Shown here piece by piece: positions 42,238 through 49,865 of a stretch of 64,000 bases of DNA. Position numbers and translations under genes: made by a program. Source of the DNA: Pelomonas dachongensis (lineage in GTDB: Bacteria; Pseudomonadota; Gammaproteobacteria; Burkholderiales; Burkholderiaceae_C); contig NZ_JBIGHY010000003.1 in assembly GCF_043555865.1 (NCBI RefSeq), forward strand, positions 248,001 to 312,000, read 5' to 3'. The notes below the pieces were generated by a model. The model had not been told where the DNA came from. It saw only the letters and a list, made by a program, of their open reading frames with translations, and did not search any database. The first letter of the stretch is position 1. Every line of letters begins with the position of its first letter.

Positions 42238-42313
42238 TGGCGCCGCCAGCGGGCTTCGATCCCGCGGCCTCCGGTTCGACAGACCGGCGCTCTTCCAACT
42301 GAGCTATGGCGGC
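42238..42313 (-). tRNA. tRNA-Asp(GUC)-like, array member 5
   Basis: Perfect acceptor GCCGCCA/TGGCGGC with G73 and encoded CCA, D arm GCTCAGTTGGAAGAGC, anticodon arm CCGGT-CTGTCGA-ACCGG (anticodon GUC, U33). The T loop is ATCGAAG and not TTCGAAN, so the conserved T54 is changed. Confidence 0.8.
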
Positions 42314-42324
42314 TCCTTGGCTCT

Positions 42325-42400
42325 TGGTCCGTGCGGCAGGACTCGAACCTGCAACCGTCTTCGCAGAGCAGCAGCGCTCCCCCGATTGCGCCACATACGG
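42325..42400 (-). tRNA. tRNA-Arg(GCG)-like, array member 4
   Basis: Acceptor CCGTATG/CGCACGG (one A:C), D arm GCGC...GCGC, T arm GCAGG-TTCGAGT-CCTGC, A73 and CCA. Anticodon loop CTGCGAA gives GCG, an anticodon bacteria normally do not use because Arg-ACG reads CGC. The anticodon stem has a C:A mismatch and G-U pairs. Confidence 0.65.
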
Positions 42401-42511
42401 GTCATCCTTCAATGCTCGGAATGGTTGTCGGTGACGGGTTCCGACGCCGCCCAATCGTTGCGGCCGGTTTGCGCCTGTCGAAGCGAGAGCTCGACGACAG
42501 GCTTCTGGGTC

Positions 42512-42586
42512 TGGTATCCCGTGCGGGAGTCGAACCCGCCTCTTCGGCTTGAAGGGCCGAGGACCTCACCCGAAGTCCAACGGGAC
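42512..42586 (-). tRNA. tRNA-Glu(UUC)-like, array member 3
   Basis: Acceptor GTCCCGT/ACGGGAT (G1-U72 wobble), three-pair D stem, anticodon arm TCGGC-CCTTCAA-GCCGA, T arm GCGGG-TTCGACT-CCCGC, CCA. The anticodon would be UUC with C at position 33; A73 differs from the G73 usual for tRNA-Glu. Clean cloverleaf of 75 bases. Confidence 0.75.
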
Positions 42587-42596
42587 GTTGTTGATG

Positions 42597-42681
42597 TGGT
42601 GGACGCTGATGGATTCGAACCACCGTGCCGTGAGGACCTGGTTTACAGCCAGGCGCAATCGACCAACTCTGCCAAGCGTCC
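42597..42681 (-). tRNA. tRNA-Tyr(GUA)-like, array member 2
   Basis: Perfect acceptor GGACGCT/AGCGTCC, A73 and CCA, class II variable arm as expected for bacterial tRNA-Tyr, anticodon arm CCTGG-CTGTAAA-CCAGG (anticodon GUA, U33), T arm GGTGG-TTCGAAT-CCATC. Looks functional. Confidence 0.85.
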
Positions 42682-42709
42682 GTGATGCGAAGCCGAGCTC
42701 CGCTGTGTG

Positions 42710-42786
42710 TGGCGCCTCGTGAAGGGGTCGAACCTCCGACCTCCGGCTTCGTAGGCCGGCGCTCTTCTCCACTGAGCTAACGAGGC
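42710..42786 (-). tRNA. tRNA-Arg(ACG)-like, array member 1
   Basis: Perfect acceptor GCCTCGT/ACGAGGC with G73 and encoded CCA, D arm GCTC-AGTGGAGAA-GAGC, anticodon arm CCGGC-CTACGAA-GCCGG (anticodon ACG, U33), T arm GGAGG-TTCGACC-CCTTC. First member of the array; its promoter should lie in 42787-43008. Confidence 0.85.
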
Positions 42787-43009
42787 AATGTCATCTCGGC
42801 TGTGTCCGCACGCGATCCAGGCGAGGAAAGCTCGACTGAACCGCTGCATGCCGGCTCCGTCTGCAGAACGTGCTGGGGCACACATGCACACCAGGCTAGC
42901 CAGTGCTTGTGCACGGGCACACCCGAGATGGCATCAGGTACGACTCGGCCTGCAGGAACGCCCGTCAGCGCAGCTCTGAGGGAATCGACGTGAACAGCAG
43001 GAGCCAAAC

Positions 43010-43040
43010 AAAAAGCCCGGTTCCTGGGGGAGACCGGGCT
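43010..43040 (-). terminator. Intrinsic terminator after the 54-aa gene
   Basis: On the minus strand an eight-pair stem AGCCCGGT...ACCGGGCT with a 12-base loop is followed by five T. It lies 36 bases after the stop of the small gene at 43076 and before the tRNA-like array, so it separates the two units. Confidence 0.75.
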
Positions 43041-43075
43041 TCTGGGGATCGCGAGATCCCTGGAGGTTGAAAGCT

Positions 43076-43240
43076 TCAGTGGGCTGGAGCTTTCCCCGGT
43101 CGTGTTGCATCACCCTCGTATCGGTCATGGCGCGGCTGGCTCAGTGCCAGCACGCTCTCATGGCGCCCCGCGGCGACGCACAAGGCCATCTCGCCCGGGA
43201 AGGGGCGCTTGGCGTTAGTGGCGTGGACTAGGCGAGACAT
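43076..43240 (-). CDS. Small protein of unknown function, 54 aa
   Basis: ATG 43240, product begins MSRLVHATNAKRPFPGEMAL and ends in a charged, Gly/Pro-containing tail. No family recognised and no strong ribosome site. Support comes from the terminator just downstream and from the divergent regulator gene whose operator copies lie in the shared promoter region. Confidence 0.45.
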   Translation of the reverse strand: MSRLVHATNAKRPFPGEMALCVAAGRHESVLALSQPRHDRYEGDATRPGKAPAH

Positions 43241-43285
43241 GATGAGACCGAATGGGTTGGGGGTGAATCAACGAATGAGCGGATT

Positions 43286-43351
43286 GTGAAGAGTGTTCAC
43301 GTCAACGTCAACCCTGTGGGAGCACCTAGAATGAATGTGAAGTGTTTTCAC
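43286..43351. promoter_or_regulatory. Two identical-pattern operators GTGAA-N5-TTCAC
   Basis: GTGAAGAGTGTTCAC at 43286-43300 and GTGAAGTGTTTTCAC at 43337-43351: perfect inverted repeats with the same five-base spacer and 51 bases between centres. The second ends ten bases before the GTG start of the DNA-binding protein gene; the first lies between the two divergent genes. Autoregulation by that protein is the simplest reading. Confidence 0.6.
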
Positions 43352-43361
43352 AACACAAGCC

Positions 43362-43730
43362 GTGTCCAGCATCTCGACGTTTCGCCGACTCAACGCCCTG
43401 TCGCTCTTCCAGGCCTTCGCCGAGGAGCGCATCGCGGCGGGCGACCCGCCCAAGGGGCTCGAGGCCGCGTGGGCTGCGCGGATCGAGGTCAGTGGCGCTA
43501 CGTGGTCGATGGCCAAGAGCGGCGCCCGGCCCATCGGCGACAAGCTGGCGCGACAGATTGAGCAGCACTGCGGCAAGCCAGCCGGTTGGCTGGACGATGA
43601 GCGGGCGCCGACGGGGCTGTCGCCCGGCGAGCAACAGTTCCTGGCGCTGGCTTTGAAGGCGTACAGGGGCACAAACAGTGACGGGCGCAAACGCCTCAAG
43701 CAACTGCTCAGAACGTTCGACGGCCAGTGA
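43362..43730 (+). CDS. Helix-turn-helix DNA-binding protein
   Basis: 122 residues from GTG 43362. The middle (GLEAAWAARIEVSGATWSMA, then GARPIGDKLARQIEQHCGKP) is a phage-repressor-like helix-turn-helix with the conserved ...PIGDKLARQIE...CGKPAGWLD block seen in many short beta-proteobacterial regulators. The C-terminal part is basic. Paired palindromic operators precede it. It may control the divergent 54-residue gene or the tRNA-like array beyond. Confidence 0.75.
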   Translation: MSSISTFRRLNALSLFQAFAEERIAAGDPPKGLEAAWAARIEVSGATWSMAKSGARPIGDKLARQIEQHCGKPAGWLDDERAPTGLSPGEQQFLALALKAYRGTNSDGRKRLKQLLRTFDGQ

Positions 43731-44012
43731 ACCCCGATGCGGGCAGCCCGGAGAGCTTGATTGCCGCCGCCCGCTGACACCGCTGTGTTTCATCGCGTTT
43801 CACGACGAACGACCGCAAACGGTCGCCGACTGACAGGTCCACCGCGCCACAGGCGCCGCCAGCATGGACCTATTCTTGTTTTGCATGGCACCACCCGCCT
43901 TGGTGGTTACGGCGTGATTACATTGGCTCAGACAATCCTGGCCCCAGGCCCGGTGTACTTGGGCCAGCTCCAGGGGCTGTCCCAAACACATCCCCATGAT
44001 TGGAGCTTTCCC

Positions 44013-45911
44013 ATGAACCAACCCGCCATGCAGGGCCTGCGGCTGAACCTGCCTGATTACGTGAAGAACGCCCGGCTCATCGCCTGGGTCGCCGAGATCG
44101 CGGCGCTGACCGAGGCCACCAACGTCTACTGGTGCGACGGCAGCACCGATGAGTACCAGCGCCTGTGCGACCAGCTCGTCGCTGCCGGCACCTTCAAGCA
44201 GCTGAACCCGGCGCTGCGCCCGGGCAGCTACCTCGCCAACTCCGACCCCAGCGACGTCGCCCGCGTTGAGGATCGCACCTTCATCTGCTCGGAACGTCAG
44301 GACGACGCCGGCCCCACCAACAACTGGATGGCCCCGGCCGCCATGCGCGAGCTGCTGCAGACCGGCCAGGCTGACGGAACCCCCGCGCTGTTCAAAGGCT
44401 GCATGCGCGGCCGCACGCTGTACGTCGTGCCGTTCAGCATGGGTCCGCTGGGCAGCCCCATCGCCCACATCGGCGTGGAGCTGAGCGACAGCCCGTACGT
44501 GGCTGTCAACATGCGCACGATGACGCGCATGGGCCGCGCCGTCGTCGAGTTGCTGGGCACCGATGGCGAGTTCGTGCCCTGCGTGCACACGGTCGGCGCG
44601 CCGCTGCAGCCGGGTCAGGCCGACGTGAGCTGGCCGTGCAACGCCACCAAGTACATCGTCCACTACCCCGAGACGCGCGAGATCTGGAGCTACGGCTCGG
44701 GCTACGGCGGCAACGCGCTGCTGGGCAAGAAGTGCTTCGCGCTGCGCATCGCGTCCACCATGGGCAGAGACCAAGGCTGGCTGGCCGAGCACATGCTGGT
44801 GCTGGGCGTCGAAAGCCCCACCGGTCAGAAGCGCCACATCGCCGCCGCCTTCCCCAGCGCCTGCGGCAAGACCAACTTCGCGATGCTGATCCCGCCCGCC
44901 GCGTTCGACGGCTGGAAGATCACCACCATCGGCGACGACATCGCCTGGATCAAGCCGGGCAGCGACGGCCGCCTGTACGCCATCAACCCCGAGGCCGGCT
45001 ACTTTGGCGTGGCGCCCGGCACCAACGCGCACACCAACCCAAACTGCATGGCCAGCCTGCAGCGCGACGTGATCTTCACGAACGTGGCGCTGACGGATGA
45101 CGGCGACGTCTGGTGGGAAGGCATGACGGACACGCCGCCCGCCCACTGCATCGACTGGCAGGGCAAGGACTGGACGCCCGAGATCGCCAAGGCCACCGGC
45201 GAGAACGGAAAGGCGAGGCCGGCGGCCCACCCGAACGCGCGCTTCACGATCGCCGCCACCAACAACCCGGCGCTCGACGAGAACTGGGACAACCCAGCCG
45301 GTGTCGCCATCGACGCGTTCATCTTCGGCGGACGCCGCTCGACGACGGTGCCGCTGGTGACCGAAGCGCGCGACTGGGCCGAAGGCGTCTACATGGCCGC
45401 CACGATGGGCAGCGAGACCACCGCCGCCGCCGCAGGCCAGCAGGGCGTGGTGCGCCGCGACCCGTTCGCGATGTTGCCCTTCATGGGCTACAACATGGCC
45501 GACTACTTCCAGCACTGGCTGGACCTGGGCGCCAAGCTGCAAGCGTCCGGCGCCAAGCTGCCGGCCATCTACTGCGTCAACTGGTTCCGCAAGGGTGACG
45601 ACGGCAAGTTCGTCTGGCCCGGCTACGGCGAGAACATGCGCGTGCTGAAGTGGATGCTGGACCGCCTGGACGGCAACGGAGGCGGCACCGAGCACGTGTT
45701 CGGCGTGACACCCGGCTACGCCGACCTGAACTGGCAGGGGCTGGACTTCTCGCCGGCCCAGTTCGACGCCGTGACCCGCATCGACACCGCCGAGTGGCAG
45801 GCCGAGATGCGGCTGCACGACGAGCTGTTCGCGCAGCTTGCCCAGGGGCTGCCAGCCGCGCTGCCGCAGACGCGCGAGCGCATCCAGGCCCGCCTGGCCG
45901 CCTTGGGCTGA
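44013..45911 (+). CDS. pckG: Phosphoenolpyruvate carboxykinase (GTP)
   Basis: Converts oxaloacetate and GTP to PEP, the first committed gluconeogenic step. 632 residues from ATG 44013 (GGAG nine bases before); the open frame upstream lacks homology. The P-loop FPSACGKTN contains the reactive cysteine of the GTP-type enzyme; also VEDRTFICSERQDDAGPTNN, GSGYGGNALLGKKCFALRI and NPEAGYFGVAPGTN. The 280-base region upstream contains GC-rich hairpins but no gene that I recognise. Confidence 0.97.
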   Translation: MNQPAMQGLRLNLPDYVKNARLIAWVAEIAALTEATNVYWCDGSTDEYQRLCDQLVAAGTFKQLNPALRPGSYLANSDPSDVARVEDRTFICSERQDDAGPTNNWMAPAAMRELLQTGQADGTPALFKGCMRGRTLYVVPFSMGPLGSPIAHIGVELSDSPYVAVNMRTMTRMGRAVVELLGTDGEFVPCVHTVGAPLQPGQADVSWPCNATKYIVHYPETREIWSYGSGYGGNALLGKKCFALRIASTMGRDQGWLAEHMLVLGVESPTGQKRHIAAAFPSACGKTNFAMLIPPAAFDGWKITTIGDDIAWIKPGSDGRLYAINPEAGYFGVAPGTNAHTNPNCMASLQRDVIFTNVALTDDGDVWWEGMTDTPPAHCIDWQGKDWTPEIAKATGENGKARPAAHPNARFTIAATNNPALDENWDNPAGVAIDAFIFGGRRSTTVPLVTEARDWAEGVYMAATMGSETTAAAAGQQGVVRRDPFAMLPFMGYNMADYFQHWLDLGAKLQASGAKLPAIYCVNWFRKGDDGKFVWPGYGENMRVLKWMLDRLDGNGGGTEHVFGVTPGYADLNWQGLDFSPAQFDAVTRIDTAEWQAEMRLHDELFAQLAQGLPAALPQTRERIQARLAALG

Positions 45912-45999
45912 CGCGGCGCCGTCGCCCGCCGCCCGGCACCCCGAACCTGGGGGCCGGGCGCGGCCGGGTCTTCATCTGCTGCGGCTAAGCTGGCGCTCG

Positions 46000-46683
46000 A
46001 TGTCCAGCTCCGCCCCCCTCTTCAGCCCGGCCGCGCAGGCCCGCTGCATCCCCTTCATCGTCTTCATGGCCTTCCTGGCGCTGCGGGGTTACCTGCCCGC
46101 CGACCTGGGGCTGGACGCGCGCTGGATCTACGGCGTCCAGACCGTCGTCGTCGCCGGCCTGATGGCCTGGTACTGGCGTGGCTACGGCGAGCTGGTGCGG
46201 CAGAACCTGCCGGACGCCAGCGAGGCCGCCTGGGCCGTCATCGTCGGCATCATCGTGTTCGTCATCTGGATCCAGCTGGACGCGCCGTGGATGCAGCTGG
46301 GCAGCGCCACCGCCAGCTTCGTGCCGCTGGACGCCCAGGGCCAGCCCATCTGGCCGCTGATCGCGCTGCGCCTCATCGGCGCGGCGCTGGTGGTGCCGCT
46401 GATGGAGGAGCTGTTCTGGCGCTCCTTCCTGATGCGCTGGATCGAGAACCCCGTTTTCGAGCGCGTGGACCCGCAGCAGGTGGGCGCGCGCGCCATCGTG
46501 CTGTCGACCTTCGTCTTCACGCTCGCGCACACGCTGTGGCTGGCGGCCATCGTCGCGGGCCTGGCCTACGCGTGGCTGTACCGCAAGACCGGCAAACTGT
46601 GGATGGCGGTCATCGCGCATGCAGTGACCAACGGCATGCTGGGAGTGTGGGTCATCGCGACCGGCCGCTGGGAGTTCTGGTAA
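46000..46683 (+). CDS. CPBP-family intramembrane protease-like protein
   Basis: 227 residues, six or seven transmembrane helices. The CPBP (Rce1/Abi) motifs are intact: EELFWRSFLMRW, a histidine in FVFTLAHTLWLA and HAVTNGMLG near the end. Resembles the CAAX-protease-related proteins seen with exosortase-E-type systems. Start ATG 46000; the frame is open upstream. No exosortase gene is in the window. Confidence 0.85.
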   Translation: MSSSAPLFSPAAQARCIPFIVFMAFLALRGYLPADLGLDARWIYGVQTVVVAGLMAWYWRGYGELVRQNLPDASEAAWAVIVGIIVFVIWIQLDAPWMQLGSATASFVPLDAQGQPIWPLIALRLIGAALVVPLMEELFWRSFLMRWIENPVFERVDPQQVGARAIVLSTFVFTLAHTLWLAAIVAGLAYAWLYRKTGKLWMAVIAHAVTNGMLGVWVIATGRWEFW

Positions 46684-46696
46684 ACCGCGAGTCGCG

Positions 46697-47479
46697 TCAG
46701 GCGCGTGTGCCGCCACCCGCCACGCCCTTGCGCTGGCCCAGCCCCGGCCGCTCCAGATCGCGGAACGCCTCGAACACCCATGACCGCAGGCCAATGACGA
46801 CGCTGTAGGGCCGCTTTTCGGCCGACGGCAGCTTCTGGTCCAGCAGGTGCTGGCGCGCGAAGTCGTCGGCGGTGCGCTGCAGCCGCTCGGCCAGCTCGCG
46901 CGCATGGCCGGCGCCGAACTCGCCGTGCACCAGCGTCAGCAGTTCGCCCTCGCCGTCGAATCCGCCGGCGAAGAAGTCGGCCATCACGCACTCGCGGAAG
47001 AAGGTCATCACCGGACCCTGCGGGCGCCAGCGCAGCGTCTTAGCGACCTTCAACTTGTAGCGGTTGTGCGGGCGCAGCTCGATGACACCGAGCCGGTCCA
47101 GCTTGGCCAGCGCCGCGACCGCATCGGCCTCGCTGAGCCGGTAGCGCGCCAGCACGTCCTCCAGCGCCCACAGGCTCAGGCAGCAGATGGCCACCAGCAG
47201 CAGCTTGGGATCGGCCACGACCGCCTTTTCCTGCTCCAGGCTCAGCTCGCGCTGCGCGGGCGCCTCGCGCGCCAGCCGCGCGGCCAGCTCGGCGAAGTCC
47301 AGCTTCAGCACGCGGCAGATCTCATCCACGCGCGACAGCGGCATCTCGCCGCCCGGCGCCAGCATGCGTTTCACACTGGACTCGGACAGGTCCAGTTCGC
47401 GCGCCAGCTCGGCATAGCTGCGGCCCTGGCTCTTCAGTTCGGCCTTGATGAGGGCCACCAGCGATTGCGTGCTCGACAT
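46697..47479 (-). CDS. XRE-type transcriptional regulator
   Basis: 260 residues from ATG 47479. The first 65 residues form an XRE helix-turn-helix (AELARELDLSESSVKRMLAP). The rest (~190 residues) is a helical domain with LLLVAICCLSLWALEDVLAR and a second winged-helix-like part (VAALAKLDRLGVIEL), then a DUF-like region; effector unknown. Convergent with the CPBP gene by 13 bases and divergent from the amidohydrolase gene. Confidence 0.8.
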   Translation of the reverse strand: MSSTQSLVALIKAELKSQGRSYAELARELDLSESSVKRMLAPGGEMPLSRVDEICRVLKLDFAELAARLAREAPAQRELSLEQEKAVVADPKLLLVAICCLSLWALEDVLARYRLSEADAVAALAKLDRLGVIELRPHNRYKLKVAKTLRWRPQGPVMTFFRECVMADFFAGGFDGEGELLTLVHGEFGAGHARELAERLQRTADDFARQHLLDQKLPSAEKRPYSVVIGLRSWVFEAFRDLERPGLGQRKGVAGGGTRA

Positions 47480-47604
47480 GGGCGCGAACGGTAGCGCATG
47501 CCGGCACCGGCGGACGCAGCCGCCGCGACGCCGCGACAAAACGACGGCTGATGCAGGGCGCGCCGTGAAGCTCGCGGCCCTCGGCAACCCCTGACCCTTC
47601 GCCT

Positions 47605-48828
47605 ATGCTCAATCGACGCCACCTGCTGTGCTGCGGCGCCGCCGCCGGCCTGTTCACCGCGCTCGCCGCTCCCGCACGCGCCGGCCTGCTCAAATCCTGC
47701 CGCAGCGGCATTCCCGACGTGCTGCGGCCGCTGCTCGCGCGCACCTTCGACGGGGTGGATGTGCAGCAGCTGTGGGACGTGCACACCCACCTGCTGGGCA
47801 CCGGTGATTCAGGTTCCGGCTGCACGGTCAACGCGCAGCTGAGCCAGTGGTGGCACCCGGTGGAGATGCTGCGCAAGCGCTTCATCCTGAACGCCGCCTG
47901 CGTGCCGGCCGACGCGCCCAGCGTCGACCGCGTCTATGTGCAGCGGCTGCGCGCGCTGGCCGACGAGTTCCCGGTCGGCGCGCGCTGGCTGCTGTTCGCG
48001 TTCGACCACGCCTGCGACGACGCCGGCCGGCCGCACGCGGCGCACACCACCTTCCACGTGCCCGACGCCTACGCCGCGCGCATCGCCGCCGAGCATGCGC
48101 AGCGATTCGCCTGGGTCGCGTCCATCCATCCCTACCGGCCCGATGCGCTGGCGCGGCTGGATGCGGCCCTCGCGGGCGGCGCCGTCGCGCTGAAATGGCT
48201 GCCGTCCAGCATGAACATCGACCTGCGCGACCCGCGGCTGCGCCCGTTCTACGACCGCCTGGCGGCCACGCGGCTGCCGGTCATCGTGCACTGCGGCGAG
48301 GAGCGCGCCGTGCCCGGCGCCGGCCGCGACGAGCTGGGCAACCCGCTGCTGGTGCGCGCGGCGCTGGAGCGCGGCGTACGTGTGGTCATCGCGCATTGCG
48401 CGTCGCTGGGTAGCGCGCTGGATCTGGACCAGATTCGCCCGCGCGAGGTCCCGGCCTTCTCGCTGTTCGCGCGGCTGATGGACGAGGACTGGGGCGGCCG
48501 GCTGCTGGGCGACATCTCCGTCGTGCTGCAGACCAACCGCCAGCCCCACGTCGGCCGCACGCTGCTGGCGCGCGACGACTGGCACCCGCGGCTGTTACAC
48601 GGCTCCGACTACCCACTACCGGGCATTCCCGCCGCCGTACGCCTGCCCCGGCTGGTGGATGCCGGGCTGCTGGACGCCACCGACGCACCCGCCCTGGCGC
48701 AACTGCGCGAGCACAACCCGCTGCTGTTCGACCTGGCGCTGAAACGGCTGGCGCGCTGGCGCGGCGCGCGGTGGTCGGCAGCGGTTTTTGCGACCCGGCC
48801 GCACTTCGATCAGGCACCGGTATCGTGA
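47605..48828 (+). CDS. Exported metal-dependent amidohydrolase
   Basis: 407 residues. Signal sequence with twin arginines (MLNRRHLLCCGAAAGLFTAL), then a TIM-barrel amidohydrolase: DVHTHLLG (metal ligands), LKWLPSSMNID, VIVHCGEE, VIAHCASLG and HGSDYPLPG with the catalytic aspartate. Related to amidohydrolase-2 proteins; substrate unknown. An export signal by Tat would fit a metalloenzyme. Confidence 0.82.
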   Translation: MLNRRHLLCCGAAAGLFTALAAPARAGLLKSCRSGIPDVLRPLLARTFDGVDVQQLWDVHTHLLGTGDSGSGCTVNAQLSQWWHPVEMLRKRFILNAACVPADAPSVDRVYVQRLRALADEFPVGARWLLFAFDHACDDAGRPHAAHTTFHVPDAYAARIAAEHAQRFAWVASIHPYRPDALARLDAALAGGAVALKWLPSSMNIDLRDPRLRPFYDRLAATRLPVIVHCGEERAVPGAGRDELGNPLLVRAALERGVRVVIAHCASLGSALDLDQIRPREVPAFSLFARLMDEDWGGRLLGDISVVLQTNRQPHVGRTLLARDDWHPRLLHGSDYPLPGIPAAVRLPRLVDAGLLDATDAPALAQLREHNPLLFDLALKRLARWRGARWSAAVFATRPHFDQAPVS

Positions 48829-48935
48829 AACGCTACTCCGCGGCGCTCGCCGCGCGCCTCGGAACTATTCCCGCGTGCACACCCCCCGGCTTCGCGCAAC
48901 ATCGCGCCCATTCCAAAACCAGCCAGGGAGCCACC

Positions 48936-49406
48936 ATGTCATCCACCCCGTACATCCGCCGCGACAGCAGCGCCTGGCGCCTGCAGGTCTGGATCTCGTT
49001 CGGCCTCAGCGTGATGCTGTGCGGCTCCGGCCTGGCCTGGCTGCCAGGCCAAGACCTGGACCGTGCCTTCATGGTGATGGGCTACGTGTTCTGCCTGTCC
49101 ACCGCGTTCGCGCTTGCCAAGTTCATCCGCGACAACCAGGACCGCACGGTCGATACGCCGATGTGGCGCATCGTTGTGTGGGCGGGCTTCGCGCTGGCCA
49201 TGGGTCTGACGGGCTGGGGCCTGTGGCGCATGGAGATCCAGCCGGTGTGGAAGGCCTATCTGGGCGTCAGCTGGCTGTACCTGATCTCGAACGTGTTCAC
49301 GCTGGCCAAGATGCTGCGCGACGCGCACGAGGCCGACCTGCTGCAAGCCCGCATGCAGGGCCGTCGCGAAGCGGCGGCTGCGCAACCTGACATCGGCAAC
49401 GCCTGA
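48936..49406 (+). CDS. YiaA/YiaB-family inner-membrane protein
   Basis: 156 residues from ATG 48936, with AGGGAG eight bases before. Four helices in two similar pairs: WISFGLSVMLCGSGLAWLPG, then MGYVFCLSTAFALAKFIRDN; IVVWAGFALAMGLTGWGLWR, then SWLYLISNVFTLAKMLRD. The F-x-L-A-K-x-x-R-D repeat is the signature of YiaA/B two-helix domains. Role unknown, linked to stress in enterobacteria. Confidence 0.85.
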   Translation: MSSTPYIRRDSSAWRLQVWISFGLSVMLCGSGLAWLPGQDLDRAFMVMGYVFCLSTAFALAKFIRDNQDRTVDTPMWRIVVWAGFALAMGLTGWGLWRMEIQPVWKAYLGVSWLYLISNVFTLAKMLRDAHEADLLQARMQGRREAAAAQPDIGNA

Positions 49407-49424
49407 CCCCTAGGAGTCATCGAC

Positions 49425-49865
49425 ATGAAAACCCTGTTCGCCATCACCACACTCGCGCTGGCCCTCGGCCAGCCTGCCCACGCGCAGCTCAACCCGTCGG
49501 AGATGAGCGCGGCGCTGTCCGTCGCGCCCATCGTGCTGTCGGTCGGCGCGGTCAGCGCCACCGGCGCCGCGCTGAGCGCGTTGCCAGCCGGCATCCTGTC
49601 GGCCGGCGTCACGCTGACGGTGGTCAGCGTCGAGATCGTCGGCGACGCCACGGTCTGGGTGCTGGAGCGCGCGTCCGACGGCGCCCGCATCAGCCTCAGG
49701 ACCACCGGCAAGCTCGCCGCGAGCGCCTTCATCAACACGGGCATCGCCGTGACCGTCTCCGTGGTCGGCGCCGGCACGGTGCTGTCCGCCGCGGGCCAGG
49801 TGATCGCCTTCATCCCGAACGAGATCGGCAAGGCGCTGCTGCACAACGAGCGGGTGAGCCGTTGA
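49425..49865 (+). CDS. Exported hypothetical protein, 146 aa
   Basis: Signal peptide MKTLFAITTLALALGQPAHA. The mature part is glycine/alanine/valine-rich with two long hydrophobic stretches (SVAPIVLSVGAVSATGAALS and VTVSVVGAGTVLSAAGQVIA) so it may sit in a membrane. No family recognised. The stop overlaps the TTG start of the DUF2145 gene, and both are probably made together. Confidence 0.7.
   Translation: MKTLFAITTLALALGQPAHAQLNPSEMSAALSVAPIVLSVGAVSATGAALSALPAGILSAGVTLTVVSVEIVGDATVWVLERASDGARISLRTTGKLAASAFINTGIAVTVSVVGAGTVLSAAGQVIAFIPNEIGKALLHNERVSR

Noticed and set aside
42317..42685. Plus-strand open frames through the tRNA-like array
   Set aside because: They are translations of the complements of cloverleaf sequences (strings such as RAGVEPASSA come from T-arm complements), not proteins.
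43800..45818. Long minus-strand frame of 672 codons
   Set aside because: Antisense to pckG, no recognisable motif, His/Val/Gly/Gln-rich shadow composition.
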